NCBI RefSeq assembly: GCF_000787715.1
Contig: NZ_BBPI01000001.1
Location: forward strand, 62,001-126,000
From: Sphingomonas parapaucimobilis NBRC 15100
Lineage (GTDB): Bacteria; Pseudomonadota; Alphaproteobacteria; Sphingomonadales; Sphingomonadaceae
Direction: 5' to 3'
Length of the DNA: 64,000 nt
Under the pieces are notes generated by a model. That model did no database searches and was not told where the DNA came from. It saw nothing but the letters and a program-made list of their open reading frames with translations. The position numbers were made by a program, and so were the translations under genes. Below, in pieces: positions 1-9,450 of this stretch. Every line of letters begins with the position of its first letter. Position 1 is the first letter of the stretch.

Positions 1-1355
1 CCCGTATCGATGTTCAACGCCTCGAAGCGCCGCGCGCTGGTCAGCACCTGGCTCTCCAGGCTCCCGACAAAGGCGTTATAGGCCGTCATCGCGGTATCCA
101 GGTTCTTGCCCAGCTTCGACACATGGCCGCCCATCACGGCAAGGCGCGCGTAAAGTTCCTTGCCCAGCGCCCCGATCTGGCGCGCCTCCTGCGCCAGCTT
201 CTCTTGCCGCCAGACCGCCGCGACCGTCCGCGCGATAGCGATCAGGTTGGTCGGCGTCGCCAGCAGCACGCGCTTGTCGAATGCGAAATCCCATAGCGTC
301 GGGTCATTCTCGAGCGCGGCCGACAGGAAATGTTCGCCGGGCACGAACATGATGACATAGTCCGGCGCGTCCTCGAACTGGTTCCAATAGCTCTTGTTGC
401 CCAGTCCGTTGACGTGCGCGCGCATCGCGGCGGCATGGCGTGCCAGTCCCAGCTGCCGCTCCGGCTCGTCGATCGCGCCGAACGCGTCCTGATAATCGTT
501 CAGCGACACCTTGGCGTCGATCACCAGCGCCTTGCCGCCCGGGACGCGGACGATCGCATCGGGGCGCAGACGACCGCCCTCGCCGTCATCGACGCTGACC
601 TCGGTCTGGAAATCGGCATGTTCGGACAGGCCGCAGCTCTCGAGAACGTTCCGAAGCTGCTGCTCGCCCCAGCGTCCGCGCGCCTTGGGCGCGTTGCGCA
701 GCGCATTGACCAGCTTGGCCGCCTCTCCCGACACGCGCTCCTGCCCGATCCGCATCGCCTCGATCTGGCCCTTCAATTCGCCAAAGGCGTCGCGACGCTC
801 GTCCTCGACCTTGCGCACGCCTTCCTCATAGCGTTGCAGCCGCTGATGGACGGGGTCGAGCAGCGCCTTGAGCGTCTGGCCGGATGCCTCTTCCGACTGG
901 CGAAAGCGTGCCTCTGCCCGTTCCAGAAACTGGCGCTGGGCGACTTCAAGGGCGCGGGCGGCGGCTTCGCCGAACTGGGCGTTGATCTGTTCGCGCGCCT
1001 GCCCCAGCGCCTCCAGCGTCTGGGCATAGGCCGTTTCGCGTTCCTGCGCGCGTGCCCGCAATTCGGCCAGTTCACGATGCGCGGCGTTGCGCTCGGCTTC
1101 GACGGCATCGCGTGCCGCCCGGATGACATCAAGATCCGCCGCACGACCGCGCAGTTCGGCCAGCGCCTGAAGCGCCTCACTCCGGTCGCGCTCGGCCGCG
1201 TCACGCGCGGCGCGCAGCGGCTCCACTTCGCCCGCACGGGTCGTGGCGGTCGCCAGCTCGGCGGCCAGGCCATCGGCCTTGCGCCGCGCGGCCATCCAGC
1301 CGACCACGCCCCCCAGCAACAGGGCGAGCAGCGCAACGGCGATCAATTCGGGCAT
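1..1355 (-). CDS. rmuC: DNA recombination protein RmuC (3' end cut by window edge)
   Basis: RmuC-family protein, thought to limit recombination at inverted repeats through a PD-(D/E)XK-like nuclease fold. The frame is open from an ATG at 1355 to the window edge, about 451 residues, so the C-terminus is missing. It starts with one membrane segment (MPELIAVALLALLLGG), continues with a long Ala/Glu/Arg-rich coiled coil to about residue 180, and then shows the RmuC core with GRWGEQQLRNVLE, LRPDAIVRVPGG, VIDAKVSLNDY and YVIMFVPGEHFL. It lies 92 bases downstream of def on the same strand and is probably the last gene of a recR-def-rmuC unit. The family assignment is secure; the cellular role is known only genetically. 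Confidence 0.93.
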   Translation of the reverse strand, partial: MPELIAVALLALLLGGVVGWMAARRKADGLAAELATATTRAGEVEPLRAARDAAERDRSEALQALAELRGRAADLDVIRAARDAVEAERNAAHRELAELRARAQERETAYAQTLEALGQAREQINAQFGEAAARALEVAQRQFLERAEARFRQSEEASGQTLKALLDPVHQRLQRYEEGVRKVEDERRDAFGELKGQIEAMRIGQERVSGEAAKLVNALRNAPKARGRWGEQQLRNVLESCGLSEHADFQTEVSVDDGEGGRLRPDAIVRVPGGKALVIDAKVSLNDYQDAFGAIDEPERQLGLARHAAAMRAHVNGLGNKSYWNQFEDAPDYVIMFVPGEHFLSAALENDPTLWDFAFDKRVLLATPTNLIAIARTVAAVWRQEKLAQEARQIGALGKELYARLAVMGGHVSKLGKNLDTAMTAYNAFVGSLESQVLTSARRFEALNIDT

Positions 1356-1447
1356 TTCAACAACCTGTCAGACTTAGGGACAGGTCGGAACATAGAACGA
1401 ACGAAGCCGGTCGAACAAGGCCATTCGACCGGCCACGCCGGTAAAGG

Positions 1448-1969
1448 TCAGCCCTTGCGCATCTTGTTCAGCTTGCGCATCAGCATATCGCGCTTCAACC
1501 GGCTGACATGATCGATGAACAGCACGCCGTTGAGATGGTCGATCTCATGCTGCATGCAGGTCGCGAGCAGGCCGTCGAGTTCGGCCTCGTGCGCCTCACC
1601 CTTTTCGTCCAGCCACTTCACGCGGCAGGAGGCGGGCCGCTTCACCTCGGCATATTGCTCGGGGATCGACAGGCAGCCTTCGTTATAGGTCGACAGTTCG
1701 TCGCTGACCGACAGGACTTCGGGGTTGATATAGGCCTTGGGGTTCTTGACCGGCTTGCCTTCCTCATCCTCTTCCTCCTGGAGGTCGATGACGAGAATGC
1801 GCTGGTCGACGCCGACCTGAATCGCGGCAAGGCCGATGCCATGCGCGTCGTACATCGTCTCGATCATGTCGGATACGAGCTGGCGGACGCCATCATCCAC
1901 CGTCTCGACAGGCTTGGAGACGAGACGCAGGCGGGGGTCGGGAATTTCGACGATCGGAAGAATGGCCAT
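1448..1969 (-). CDS. def: peptide deformylase
   Basis: Removes the formyl group from the N-terminal methionine of new proteins, using a metal ion. The 173-residue protein has all three family motifs: [10 protein letters not shown] at about 44-53, EGCLS with metal ligand Cys99, and QHEIDHLNG with ligands His141 and His145 and catalytic Glu142. I start at the ATG at 1969 ([14 protein letters not shown]), the usual PDF N-terminus; the frame is open 12 codons further upstream but those residues are not PDF-like. An acidic insert (EEEDEEGK) at about 65-72 is seen in several alphaproteobacterial enzymes. It sits between recR and rmuC. Its functional partner fmt is encoded divergently just beyond recR. 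Confidence 0.97.
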   Translation of the reverse strand: MAILPIVEIPDPRLRLVSKPVETVDDGVRQLVSDMIETMYDAHGIGLAAIQVGVDQRILVIDLQEEEDEEGKPVKNPKAYINPEVLSVSDELSTYNEGCLSIPEQYAEVKRPASCRVKWLDEKGEAHEAELDGLLATCMQHEIDHLNGVLFIDHVSRLKRDMLMRKLNKMRKG

Positions 1970-2014
1970 GTCGGTTTCGCTACGGTCAGCGGTCCGAACC
2001 GTCAAGCCGGCGGA

Positions 2015-2611
2015 TCAGACCACCGGCCGGCGTGCGCGCAACGCCTGGGCCAGCGTCCCCTCGTCGAGATAGTCCAGCTCGCCGCCGACCGGCAGGCCAT
2101 GGGCCAGTTGGGTGACGCGCACCGGAAAGCGCTCGATCCGTTCGGCGATATAGTGCGCGGTGGTCTGCCCCTCCAACGTGGCGTTCATCGCCAGCACGAC
2201 CTCGTCGACGCCGCCGCCCTCGATCCGGCGGACCAGCGCATCGATGGTCAGGTCTTCGGGCCGCACGCCCTCCAGTGCCGACAGCCGCCCGCCCAGTACA
2301 TGGAAGCGCCCCGGAAACAGCCGCGAACGCTCCAGCGCCCAGAGATCGGCGACCTCCTCGACCACGCACAGCGCGCCCGCATCCCGCCGGGGATCGGCAC
2401 AGATCGCGCACGGGTTGGCGGTGTCGATGTTCCCGCAGGTCGCGCAGGTCTCCAGCCGCTCCTCGACCGCCCCCAGCGCGGTCAGCAGCGGCACCAGCGC
2501 CGCCTCCCGCTTTTTCAGCAGGTGCAGGACCGCGCGACGGGCCGATCGGGGGCCAAGGCCAGGAATACGCGCCAGCGCCTGGGTCAGCGCCTCGATCTCG
2601 GGGGATGCCAT
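2015..2611 (-). CDS. recR: recombination mediator RecR
   Basis: RecR works with RecO and RecF to load RecA on gapped DNA. The 198-residue length is typical. In order it has a helix-hairpin-helix ([17 protein letters not shown], 16-32), a four-cysteine zinc finger ([16 protein letters not shown], about 57-72), and a Toprim domain starting with [12 protein letters not shown] and including [17 protein letters not shown]. The ATG at 2611 is 53 bases from the divergent fmt start, so both promoters must lie in that gap. def follows 45 bases downstream on the same strand. Confidence 0.97.
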   Translation of the reverse strand: MASPEIEALTQALARIPGLGPRSARRAVLHLLKKREAALVPLLTALGAVEERLETCATCGNIDTANPCAICADPRRDAGALCVVEEVADLWALERSRLFPGRFHVLGGRLSALEGVRPEDLTIDALVRRIEGGGVDEVVLAMNATLEGQTTAHYIAERIERFPVRVTQLAHGLPVGGELDYLDEGTLAQALRARRPVV

Positions 2612-2664
2612 AGGGAACAGATAGGGGGTTGCGCGCCGTCCCGCCAGCGCAGAGAGGCGTCCTT

Positions 2665-3570
2665 ATGCGGATCATCTTCATGGGTACGCCGGGCTTTGCC
2701 GTCCCGGTTCTGCAAGCGCTGGTCGAGGCCGGGCATCAGGTCGTCGCCAGTTACAGCCAGCCGCCGCGTCCCGGCGGGCGGCGCGGGCGACAGCTGGTCC
2801 CCTCGCCTGTGCAGCAGATGGCGGAAAGTCTGGACATTCCGGTGATGACGCCGGTTTCGCTGCGCTCGGCGGAGGAACAGGCACGATTTGCGGATTTGGA
2901 CGCCGATGTCGCGGTGGTCGCCGCCTATGGCCTGATCCTGCCGCAGGCGATCCTCGACGCCCCGCGACTGGGGTGCCTGAACGTCCATGGCTCGTTGCTC
3001 CCGCGCTGGCGCGGGGCCGCGCCCATCCAGCGCGCGATCCTGGCGGGCGATGTCGTGACGGGCGTGGGTATCATGCAGATGGAGGCAGGTCTCGACACCG
3101 GCCCGGTGCGACTGGAAGGCTCGACGCCGATCGGACGCAAGACGACGGGCGAACTGACTGAGAAACTGGCGGCCATGGGCGCGGAACTGATGGTCAAGGT
3201 GCTGGCTGACCCGGACCGATATCCGGCCCGCCCCCAGCCGGTCGAGGGCGTCACCTATGCCGCCAAGATCGACAAGGCGGAAACGCGACTGGATTTCACC
3301 AGGAGTGCGATCGAGCTGGAGCGGCTGGTCCGCGCCTTTCATCCGGCTCCCGGCGCGTGGTTCGAATATCAGGGGGAGCGGATCAAGCTGTTGTCGGCCG
3401 AGCTGGTGGACGCCCATGGTGCTCCCGGCGAAATACTGGACAATCGGCTCACCATCGCGTGCGGCGAAGGCGCGCTGCGTCCCGTCACCCTCCAGCGCGC
3501 CGGGCGCGGCGTATCCAGCGCCGACGATCTGCTGCGCGGTTTTGCCATCCCGGCGGGGACGCGGCTTTGA
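2665..3570 (+). CDS. fmt: methionyl-tRNA formyltransferase
   Basis: Formylates initiator Met-tRNA using 10-formyltetrahydrofolate. The 301-residue protein starts [16 protein letters not shown], the family N-terminus, which decides the ATG at 2665 over an in-frame upstream start. The catalytic segment is intact: [20 protein letters not shown] carries the Asn and His, and [12 protein letters not shown] carries the Asp. The C-terminal OB-like tRNA-binding domain begins after about residue 205. Its last codons overlap the truA start (TTGA), so the two genes are translationally coupled. Confidence 0.97.
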   Translation: MRIIFMGTPGFAVPVLQALVEAGHQVVASYSQPPRPGGRRGRQLVPSPVQQMAESLDIPVMTPVSLRSAEEQARFADLDADVAVVAAYGLILPQAILDAPRLGCLNVHGSLLPRWRGAAPIQRAILAGDVVTGVGIMQMEAGLDTGPVRLEGSTPIGRKTTGELTEKLAAMGAELMVKVLADPDRYPARPQPVEGVTYAAKIDKAETRLDFTRSAIELERLVRAFHPAPGAWFEYQGERIKLLSAELVDAHGAPGEILDNRLTIACGEGALRPVTLQRAGRGVSSADDLLRGFAIPAGTRL

Positions 3571-4316
3571 CGCGATTTGCGCTGACGGTCGAATTCGACG
3601 GACGGCCCTTCATGGGCTGGCAGCGCCAGTCGCATGGCCCCAGCGTTCAGCAGGCGCTGGAGGACGCCGTCCATGCCGTCACCGGCGAGCGCACTGCCGT
3701 CCATGCGGCAGGCCGTACCGATGCAGGCGTACACGGCCTCGCCATGCGCGCGCATGTGGACATCGCAAAGGACATCGCGCCCTTCCGCCTGATGGAGGCG
3801 ATCAACGCGCGGATCCGGCCGAACCCGGTCGCCGTACTCGATTGCGTGACGGTGCCGGACGACTGGCACGCGCGCTTCTCATGCATCCGGCGATCCTATG
3901 AATATCGTATCGTCAACCGCCGCGCGCCGCTGACCCACGAAGCCGGATTGGCGTGGCAGGTGCCGCAGCCGCTCGACGAAGTCGCCATGGCGGACGCCGC
4001 CGCGCGGCTCGTGGGGTGGCATGATTTCACGACCTTCCGATCGGTTCACTGCCAGGCGGACAGCCCGGTGCGGACGCTCGACCTGTTGTCGGTCGAGCGG
4101 GTCGGGCCACGGCTGTACATCCGGGCCGCCGCGCGCTCCTTCCTGCATCATCAGGTGCGGTCGATGGTCGGATGCCTGGCATTGGTCGGCATGGGCCGCT
4201 GGTCCCCCGACGATGTGGAAGCGGCGCTGAACGCCCGCGACCGCGCGCAGCTGGGGTTGAACGCGCCGTCGGACGGGCTGTTCTTCGTGGCGGCGGATTA
4301 CCCGGACGAAGGCTGA
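3567..4316 (+). CDS. truA: tRNA pseudouridine(38-40) synthase TruA
   Basis: Makes pseudouridine at positions 38-40 of the tRNA anticodon arm. The protein is 249 residues if it starts at TTG 3567, giving [19 protein letters not shown]; this TTG overlaps the fmt stop as TTGA. No ATG or GTG gives a proper TruA N-terminus, so the rare start is well supported. The catalytic aspartate lies in GRTDAGVHG at about residues 49-57. [13 protein letters not shown] is the conserved C-terminal motif. The 3' end overlaps the convergent RNA methyltransferase gene by 19 bases. Confidence 0.95.
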   Translation: MTRFALTVEFDGRPFMGWQRQSHGPSVQQALEDAVHAVTGERTAVHAAGRTDAGVHGLAMRAHVDIAKDIAPFRLMEAINARIRPNPVAVLDCVTVPDDWHARFSCIRRSYEYRIVNRRAPLTHEAGLAWQVPQPLDEVAMADAAARLVGWHDFTTFRSVHCQADSPVRTLDLLSVERVGPRLYIRAAARSFLHHQVRSMVGCLALVGMGRWSPDDVEAALNARDRAQLGLNAPSDGLFFVAADYPDEG

Positions 4317-5494
4317 CGCGAAAAACGCGCGGCCAGTTCGACATGGGTCGACCAGCGGAACTGGCCCACCGGCTGTACCCAGTCGAGCTGCCATCCCTGA
4401 TCGACCATCGCCTTGGCATCGCGCGCAAAGCTGGACGGATTGCACGAGACATAGGCGACCGCGCGCACCTCGGCGCTGGCCAGCGCGTCGGCCTGATCCC
4501 GCGCGCCTGCACGCGGCGGATCGAGGACGATGGCGTCGAACCGATCCAGCTCCGCCTTGGTCAGCGGTCGGCGGTACAGATCGCGATGCTCAGCAAAGAT
4601 CATACGCCCCGCGCCATTGGCCGCGCCCTTCAGCGACAGGATCGCGTCGCGCGCGCCCTCGGCGGCATAGACCTTGCCCGGCAGAGCCAGCGCGAAGGTG
4701 CCGAGCCCGGCGAACAGGTCGGCGGTGGTGCGGGGATTGCCCACCGCTTCACGCACCGCGGCGACCAGGGCGGCCTCGCCATCGGCGGTCGCCTGGAGGA
4801 AAGCGCCGGGCGGCAGGGGTACGCCGACCCCGCCCAGCGTGATCGTCACGGGCTCGGGTTCCCAGCGCGTCTCGGCGCCCAGGCCGTCATCGACCGAGAA
4901 GCGCGCAACGCCGTGCCGCTGGCAGAACGCGATGATCGTCTCGGCCGCTTCCAGCCCGTCAGGCGAGAAGCCGGTGACGAGAATGTCCGCCCCCTGATCG
5001 GCCAACGCCAGATGCACGTCGCCGCGCCGCTTGAACCCCAACCGCTGGAGCAGCGTGCGAAGCGGGCCGACCACCGCAAATAGCGTCGGGTGGAGGATAT
5101 GGCATTCGGCCATGTCGACGATGGCGTGGCTCTTTTCCTCCGAGAAGCCGATCAGCACGCGCCCACCCTTCGCCTCGGCATGCAGCGTGGCGCGACGGCG
5201 GCTGTGCGACGGCGAACAATGCGCGGGGCGCAACGGCGCGGTCAGGCCCTGCGCATCGAGCGCGGAAGCGATGCGGTCGGTGACGAACCCGGCATAGCTT
5301 TCGTCGTCCAGATGCTGGAGCTGGCACCCGCCGCAGCGCGGGAAGTGGCCGCAGGGCGGCGTCTGGTGATGCGGGCCGGGCATGACGGTGCCGTCGACCG
5401 ACAGGGTGTCGCCGGGTGCGGCAAAGGCGGCGTGGCGGCCGTTCGCGGTCACGCCGTCGCCCCGGGCGGCGACGCGGATGATGGTATCGCTCAT
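4298..5494 (-). CDS. class I SAM-dependent 23S rRNA/tRNA m5U methyltransferase (RlmD/TrmA family)
   Basis: RNA (uracil-5-)methyltransferase of the TrmA/RlmC/RlmD family, 398 residues. A short TRAM-like OB domain fills about 1-55. Then comes the iron-sulfur cysteine cluster ([15 protein letters not shown], plus Cys in MAECHILHP), which TrmA lacks and RlmC/RlmD have. SAM binding is at [16 protein letters not shown], the [10 protein letters not shown] motif follows, and the nucleophilic Cys is in [12 protein letters not shown]. The cluster favours RlmD-like 23S rRNA modification, but the exact uridine cannot be read from sequence. The start at 5494 ([14 protein letters not shown]) is 4 bases from the nnr stop, so it closes the ilvD-lipoprotein-nnr operon. 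Confidence 0.88.
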   Translation of the reverse strand: MSDTIIRVAARGDGVTANGRHAAFAAPGDTLSVDGTVMPGPHHQTPPCGHFPRCGGCQLQHLDDESYAGFVTDRIASALDAQGLTAPLRPAHCSPSHSRRRATLHAEAKGGRVLIGFSEEKSHAIVDMAECHILHPTLFAVVGPLRTLLQRLGFKRRGDVHLALADQGADILVTGFSPDGLEAAETIIAFCQRHGVARFSVDDGLGAETRWEPEPVTITLGGVGVPLPPGAFLQATADGEAALVAAVREAVGNPRTTADLFAGLGTFALALPGKVYAAEGARDAILSLKGAANGAGRMIFAEHRDLYRRPLTKAELDRFDAIVLDPPRAGARDQADALASAEVRAVAYVSCNPSSFARDAKAMVDQGWQLDWVQPVGQFRWSTHVELAARFSRQPSSG

Positions 5495-5498
5495 GCGA

Positions 5499-6881
5499 TC
5501 AGCCTCTGACGGCGGAAAGCGCGTCTGCCAAGTCGTCCGCGATGAAAGCCTTGCCACAGGCCCGCGCCGCCTGGGCGTGAAGCCAGACGCCCGCCTCCGC
5601 AGCGGCCAGCGGTTCCAGCCCTGCCGCGAGCATCGCGCCGACCGCTCCGGCCAGCACATCGCCGGTGCCCGCCGTCGACAACCATGGACTTGCCTCGGGA
5701 CACAGGATCGCCTGGCCATCGGGCGCGGCGATGACCGTATCGGCGCCCTTGTGGACGACGACTGCTCCGCTCTGCCGGGCGGCGCGACGGGTGGCGGTGA
5801 GCTTGTCATCGGTCACTTCGCCGAACAGATGGACGAACTCCCCACCATGCGGGGTGAGGATCCGGGGGCCGTGATGCGTGGCCAGCGTCGCCAGCTCGAC
5901 CAGCCGGAGTGCGTCGCCATCGATGACCAATGGCCGTCCGCTGGCGAGCGCCGCTTCCAGCCGTTCGGACGCGTCGCGGTCCCGCCCCAGGCCCGGACCG
6001 ATCACGACGGCCCCGATGCGATCCTCGTCCAGCGCGTCGGGCGCATAATCCCGGCGAACGATCGCATGAGGTGCGGCCGAACCGGGCCTCCCACCCGATG
6101 CGAGGTGGAGCACATAACCCGCGCCCGCGCGCAAGGCCGCGAGCGCGGCGAGCTCGGATGCCCCCGACATGCTGCCTGCCATGACAGCAACCATGCCGCG
6201 GCTGTATTTGTGGGAATTCGCGTCCGGCTCGGGCAGGTTCGGCCGCGTCAGGGCGCGGGCCTGCGAATGGGTGGCGATGCCGATATCCAGCAAGCGCACC
6301 TGCCCCATGGCGTTGGCAGCGGGCTGCAACAGATGCGACGGCTTCACTGCGCCAAGTGCCAATGTCACGTCGAAGCGCGGCACCTTGCCCAGCGCCTTGC
6401 CATTGTCGGTCGCGATCCCTGTTGGAAGATCGACCGCGATCCTCAGCCATGCCGCTTCGGCAAGCCGGGTCAGCGTATCCTGCACTTCATCGCAAGGGGG
6501 GCGCGACAGACCCGTTCCAAAGATGGCGTCGACAAGGACAGGTGCGGGCCGCGTGCCATCCAGGGGTTCGACCGCCCCACCCCAGATCGCGGCCGCCCGA
6601 CCGGCACCGGCGCTGCGCGGCGCTTCGCTGGACGCCACCCGTACTGCCAAGCCCTGTCGCTTGAGCGCCGCTGCCGCGATATAGCCATCGCCACCATTGT
6701 TCCCGGGGCCGCATAACACCAGTATCTCTCGCCCTGCGGCCAGCCGGGCGACCGCCTGCGCGATGGCCGATCCAGCGCGATCCATCAGGGTCGCCTCGGT
6801 CACCTCCCCGACCATCGCCGCCTGTTCCGCCGCCCGCATTTCGGCGGCGGTCAGGACCGGAAGCCCGTCGATCGGGATCAC
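5499..6881 (-). CDS. nnr: bifunctional NAD(P)H-hydrate epimerase / ADP-dependent dehydratase
   Basis: Repairs hydrated NAD(P)H. Of 460 residues, the N-terminal YjeF_N domain (about 1-205) epimerises NADHX and includes LVLCGPGNNGGDGYIAA and VLVDAIFGTGLSR. The C-terminal YjeF_C domain (about 215-460), a ribokinase-like fold, dehydrates S-NADHX with ADP and has VIGPGLGRD, ILTPHGGEF, VVHKGADTVI and STAGTGDVLAGAVGAML. Fusion of both domains is the usual bacterial arrangement. The ATG at 6881 overlaps the stop of the upstream lipoprotein gene as ATGA, so translation is coupled. The RNA methyltransferase gene starts just beyond its stop. Confidence 0.95.
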   Translation of the reverse strand: MIPIDGLPVLTAAEMRAAEQAAMVGEVTEATLMDRAGSAIAQAVARLAAGREILVLCGPGNNGGDGYIAAAALKRQGLAVRVASSEAPRSAGAGRAAAIWGGAVEPLDGTRPAPVLVDAIFGTGLSRPPCDEVQDTLTRLAEAAWLRIAVDLPTGIATDNGKALGKVPRFDVTLALGAVKPSHLLQPAANAMGQVRLLDIGIATHSQARALTRPNLPEPDANSHKYSRGMVAVMAGSMSGASELAALAALRAGAGYVLHLASGGRPGSAAPHAIVRRDYAPDALDEDRIGAVVIGPGLGRDRDASERLEAALASGRPLVIDGDALRLVELATLATHHGPRILTPHGGEFVHLFGEVTDDKLTATRRAARQSGAVVVHKGADTVIAAPDGQAILCPEASPWLSTAGTGDVLAGAVGAMLAAGLEPLAAAEAGVWLHAQAARACGKAFIADDLADALSAVRG

Positions 6882-7264
6882 GGCGTTCCTGCCGTGGCGG
6901 GCAGCCGGTAGCGGTCACCACCGACCGCCACCTCGATCTGCCGCTCTCCCGCAAGCGATACCGATGCGGGCTGCGCCCCGTCCGCGACCGCGACGCCGTG
7001 CCCATCGCGAGTCACCCGAAGCCGCCGGAACCCGCCATCGGGATGCCGGACGGTCAAGATGACCGCATCGCCCATTCCCGACTGTTCCACCGTGCAGTCA
7101 TCGGCGAAGGCTTCCACCCCCGCCAGCGCACAGTGAATCGCCAGACCGGGTTTCTGTTCGGCGACGGGGCCGTTCTGCGCCGCCGCCTGCCGATCCGCCT
7201 CACCGCCCGAGCAGCCAGCCAGAGCCAGGGCACCGACCAGCCACTGCGGATCAGATATCCGCAT
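6878..7264 (-). CDS. small putative lipoprotein, function unknown
   Basis: Hypothetical protein of about 128 residues. A short hydrophobic stretch ends in a lipobox ([10 protein letters not shown]), followed by [14 protein letters not shown], as in an outer-membrane or periplasmic lipoprotein. The rest contains two Cys ([18 protein letters not shown]) that could form a disulfide, then a beta-rich segment. I recognise no domain. Two ATGs, at 7264 and 7270, both lie inside the end of ilvD and both give a workable signal; 7264 is chosen weakly. The 3' end overlaps nnr as ATGA. Operon position links it to ilvD and nnr, but no functional link is evident. Confidence 0.72.
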   Translation of the reverse strand: MRISDPQWLVGALALAGCSGGEADRQAAAQNGPVAEQKPGLAIHCALAGVEAFADDCTVEQSGMGDAVILTVRHPDGGFRRLRVTRDGHGVAVADGAQPASVSLAGERQIEVAVGGDRYRLPATAGTP

Positions 7265-8972
7265 AGACATGGCGCTCGGACTTGGCGCCGGGGTGCGTGA
7301 CCGCGCCCTGATGCGCGGGGCCGACATTCTGGGCATAGCGCCACAACACACCAGCCTGATAATCGTTCACGCGCGGCGTCCAGCGCGCACGGCGCTCATC
7401 CAATATGGCGGGTTCGACCAGCAGGTCGATAGTGCCCGCCTCGGCATCGATGCGGATGCTGTCGCCATCCTCGACCAGAGCGATCGGGCCGCCATCGGCC
7501 GCCTCGGGACCGACATGGCCGATGCAGAAGCCGCGCGTGCCGCCCGAAAAGCGGCCATCGGTGATCAACGCGACCTTCTCGCCCAGACCCTGGCCGTAGA
7601 GCGCGGCAGTGGTCGACAGCATCTCGCGCATGCCCGGACCGCCCTTCGGCCCTTCGTAGCGGATGACGACGACAGTGCCCTCGGTGATGGCGCGCGCCTC
7701 GACGGCGGCGAAGGCCTCTTCTTCGCAGTCGAAGACCTTTGCGGTGCCCTCGAACTGGAGACGCTTCATGCCCGCGACCTTCACGATCGCCCCCTCAGGC
7801 GCCAGCGACCCGCGCAGGCCGACCACGCCGCCGGTCGGGCTGAGCGGCGTCTTCACGTCGTAGATGACCTTCTGGTCGGGGTTCCAGGTGACCTCGTCGA
7901 TATTCTCGGCGAGCGTCTTGCCGGTCACGGTGATGCAGTCGCCATGCAGGAACCCGCCCGCCAGCAGCGTCTTCATCAACATATAGACGCCTCCCGCCTC
8001 GTACATGTCCTTGGCGACATAGCGGCCGCCCGGCTTCAGGTCGGCGATATAGGGCGTGGTCTTGAAGATCTCGGCAACGTCGAACAGGTCGAAGTCGATC
8101 CCTGCCTCGTTCGCCATGGCAGGCAAATGAAGCCCCGCATTGGTCGATCCGCCCGTTGCCGCCACGACACGCGCCGCATTCTCGAAGGCTTCACGGGTGC
8201 AGATGTCGCGCGGACGGATGTTGCGCGCAATCAGCTCCATCACCTGCTCGCCCGCCGCCTCGGCGATGCCGTGGCGGTCGAGGAAAGGCGCGGGCATCAT
8301 GTTGCTGTTGGGCAGCGACAGGCCGATCGCCTCGCCGACGCATGCCATGGTGTTGGCGGTGAACTGGCCGCCGCACGCGCCGTGGCCCGGGCAGGCGACC
8401 TTTTCGAGCGCGATCAGATCGTGGAGCGGGCAATTCCCCGCCGCATGCTGGCCCACCGCCTCGAACACGTCGACCACGGTCACGTCGCGGTCGTGGTGGC
8501 GGCCGGGCAGGATCGAGCCGCCATAGACGAAGATCGACGGCACGTTCAGGCGCAGCATCGACATCATCATGCCGGGCAGCGACTTGTCGCACCCCGCAAA
8601 GCCGACCAAAGCGTCATAGCAGTGGCCGCGCACCGACAGCTCGACCGAATCGGCGATGACCTCGCGGCTGACCAGCGAGGACTTCATCCCCTGATGCCCC
8701 ATCGCGATCCCGTCGGTCACGGTGATGGTGTTGAAACGGCGCGGCATGCCGCCGCCCCGAATGACCCCCGCCTGCGCGGCATCGGCCTGCGCATCCAGCG
8801 TGGTGTTGCAAGGGGCCGAGTTGTTGCCCGCACTCGCCAGCGCGACGAAGGGCTTGGCGATATCTTCTTCCTGGATGCCCATCGCATAATAATAGCTGCG
8901 ATGGGGTGCGCGCTCCGGGCCGACGGAAACGTGGCGGGACGGCAGGCGAGACTTGTCGAATTGGCGTGTCAT
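7251..8972 (-). CDS. ilvD: dihydroxy-acid dehydratase
   Basis: Dehydrates 2,3-dihydroxy-3-methyl(iso)valerate in valine, leucine and isoleucine synthesis. The 573-residue protein has the cluster-ligand cysteines in [20 protein letters not shown] and [16 protein letters not shown], and the Mg/substrate motifs [12 protein letters not shown] and [19 protein letters not shown]. The length fits the shorter IlvD class rather than the roughly 615-residue enterobacterial form. It is the first gene of a leftward operon; its 3' end overlaps the small lipoprotein gene by about 14-20 bases. Confidence 0.97.
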   Translation of the reverse strand: MTRQFDKSRLPSRHVSVGPERAPHRSYYYAMGIQEEDIAKPFVALASAGNNSAPCNTTLDAQADAAQAGVIRGGGMPRRFNTITVTDGIAMGHQGMKSSLVSREVIADSVELSVRGHCYDALVGFAGCDKSLPGMMMSMLRLNVPSIFVYGGSILPGRHHDRDVTVVDVFEAVGQHAAGNCPLHDLIALEKVACPGHGACGGQFTANTMACVGEAIGLSLPNSNMMPAPFLDRHGIAEAAGEQVMELIARNIRPRDICTREAFENAARVVAATGGSTNAGLHLPAMANEAGIDFDLFDVAEIFKTTPYIADLKPGGRYVAKDMYEAGGVYMLMKTLLAGGFLHGDCITVTGKTLAENIDEVTWNPDQKVIYDVKTPLSPTGGVVGLRGSLAPEGAIVKVAGMKRLQFEGTAKVFDCEEEAFAAVEARAITEGTVVVIRYEGPKGGPGMREMLSTTAALYGQGLGEKVALITDGRFSGGTRGFCIGHVGPEAADGGPIALVEDGDSIRIDAEAGTIDLLVEPAILDERRARWTPRVNDYQAGVLWRYAQNVGPAHQGAVTHPGAKSERHVYADI

Positions 8973-9060
8973 GGCGCAGGCCTATGTCGCCAGACAGCCC
9001 CCAGACGCAAGCAAATTTCGCAACGACCCTTAATTCCGGGCCTTTGCAGGCGTCAGCGGG

Positions 9061-9423
9061 TCAGAGCGAACCCAATGCTTTCGCCACGCCGTCCATCGTG
9101 AACGGCTTTTGCAGACGGGGACGGTCACGAAACCGCTCGTCCAACGCATCGTCGGCACCGCCAGTGGCAAAGACGAACGGCACGCCACGCTCGGCCAACG
9201 CTTCGGCGACGGGGGTGCTCTTCTGGCCGCCCCGCAGGTTGACGTCGAGAATGGCGGCGTCGATACCGCCTTCGGCTACCCGTGCGAGCGCGTCATCGAC
9301 GCTGTCCACGGTGCCCGCGACCTGTTTGTCGAGGACGTCCAGGAAATCCTCGAGCATCATGGCGATCAGGGGTTCGTCCTCGACGATGAGGATCTGCACG
9401 GGCTCTGTCATCAGCATCGCCAT
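9061..9423 (-). CDS. single-domain response regulator (receiver only)
   Basis: A 120-residue receiver domain with no output domain. The acidic pocket is VEDEP (Glu15, Asp16), the phosphoacceptor is Asp60 in AAILDVNLRGG, the switch Thr is in VFATGG (about 87), and the conserved Lys is in LQKPF (about 106). All residues for phosphorylation are intact. The sequence resembles the receivers that accompany HWE/HisKA_2 kinases in alphaproteobacteria more than CpdR. An internal ATG at 9411 is an alternative start. It lies 89 bases downstream of ilvD's start region and 28 bases beyond the cckA stop, so it may be co-transcribed with cckA. Whether CckA phosphorylates it is unknown. Confidence 0.88.
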   Translation of the reverse strand: MAMLMTEPVQILIVEDEPLIAMMLEDFLDVLDKQVAGTVDSVDDALARVAEGGIDAAILDVNLRGGQKSTPVAEALAERGVPFVFATGGADDALDERFRDRPRLQKPFTMDGVAKALGSL

Positions 9424-9450
9424 AACATGCTTTGCGCCCCGCGCCAGCCG

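Noticed and set aside
7269..9101. 610-codon plus-strand open frame over ilvD
   Set aside because: Antisense shadow of ilvD, His/Arg/Asp-rich, no recognisable domain.
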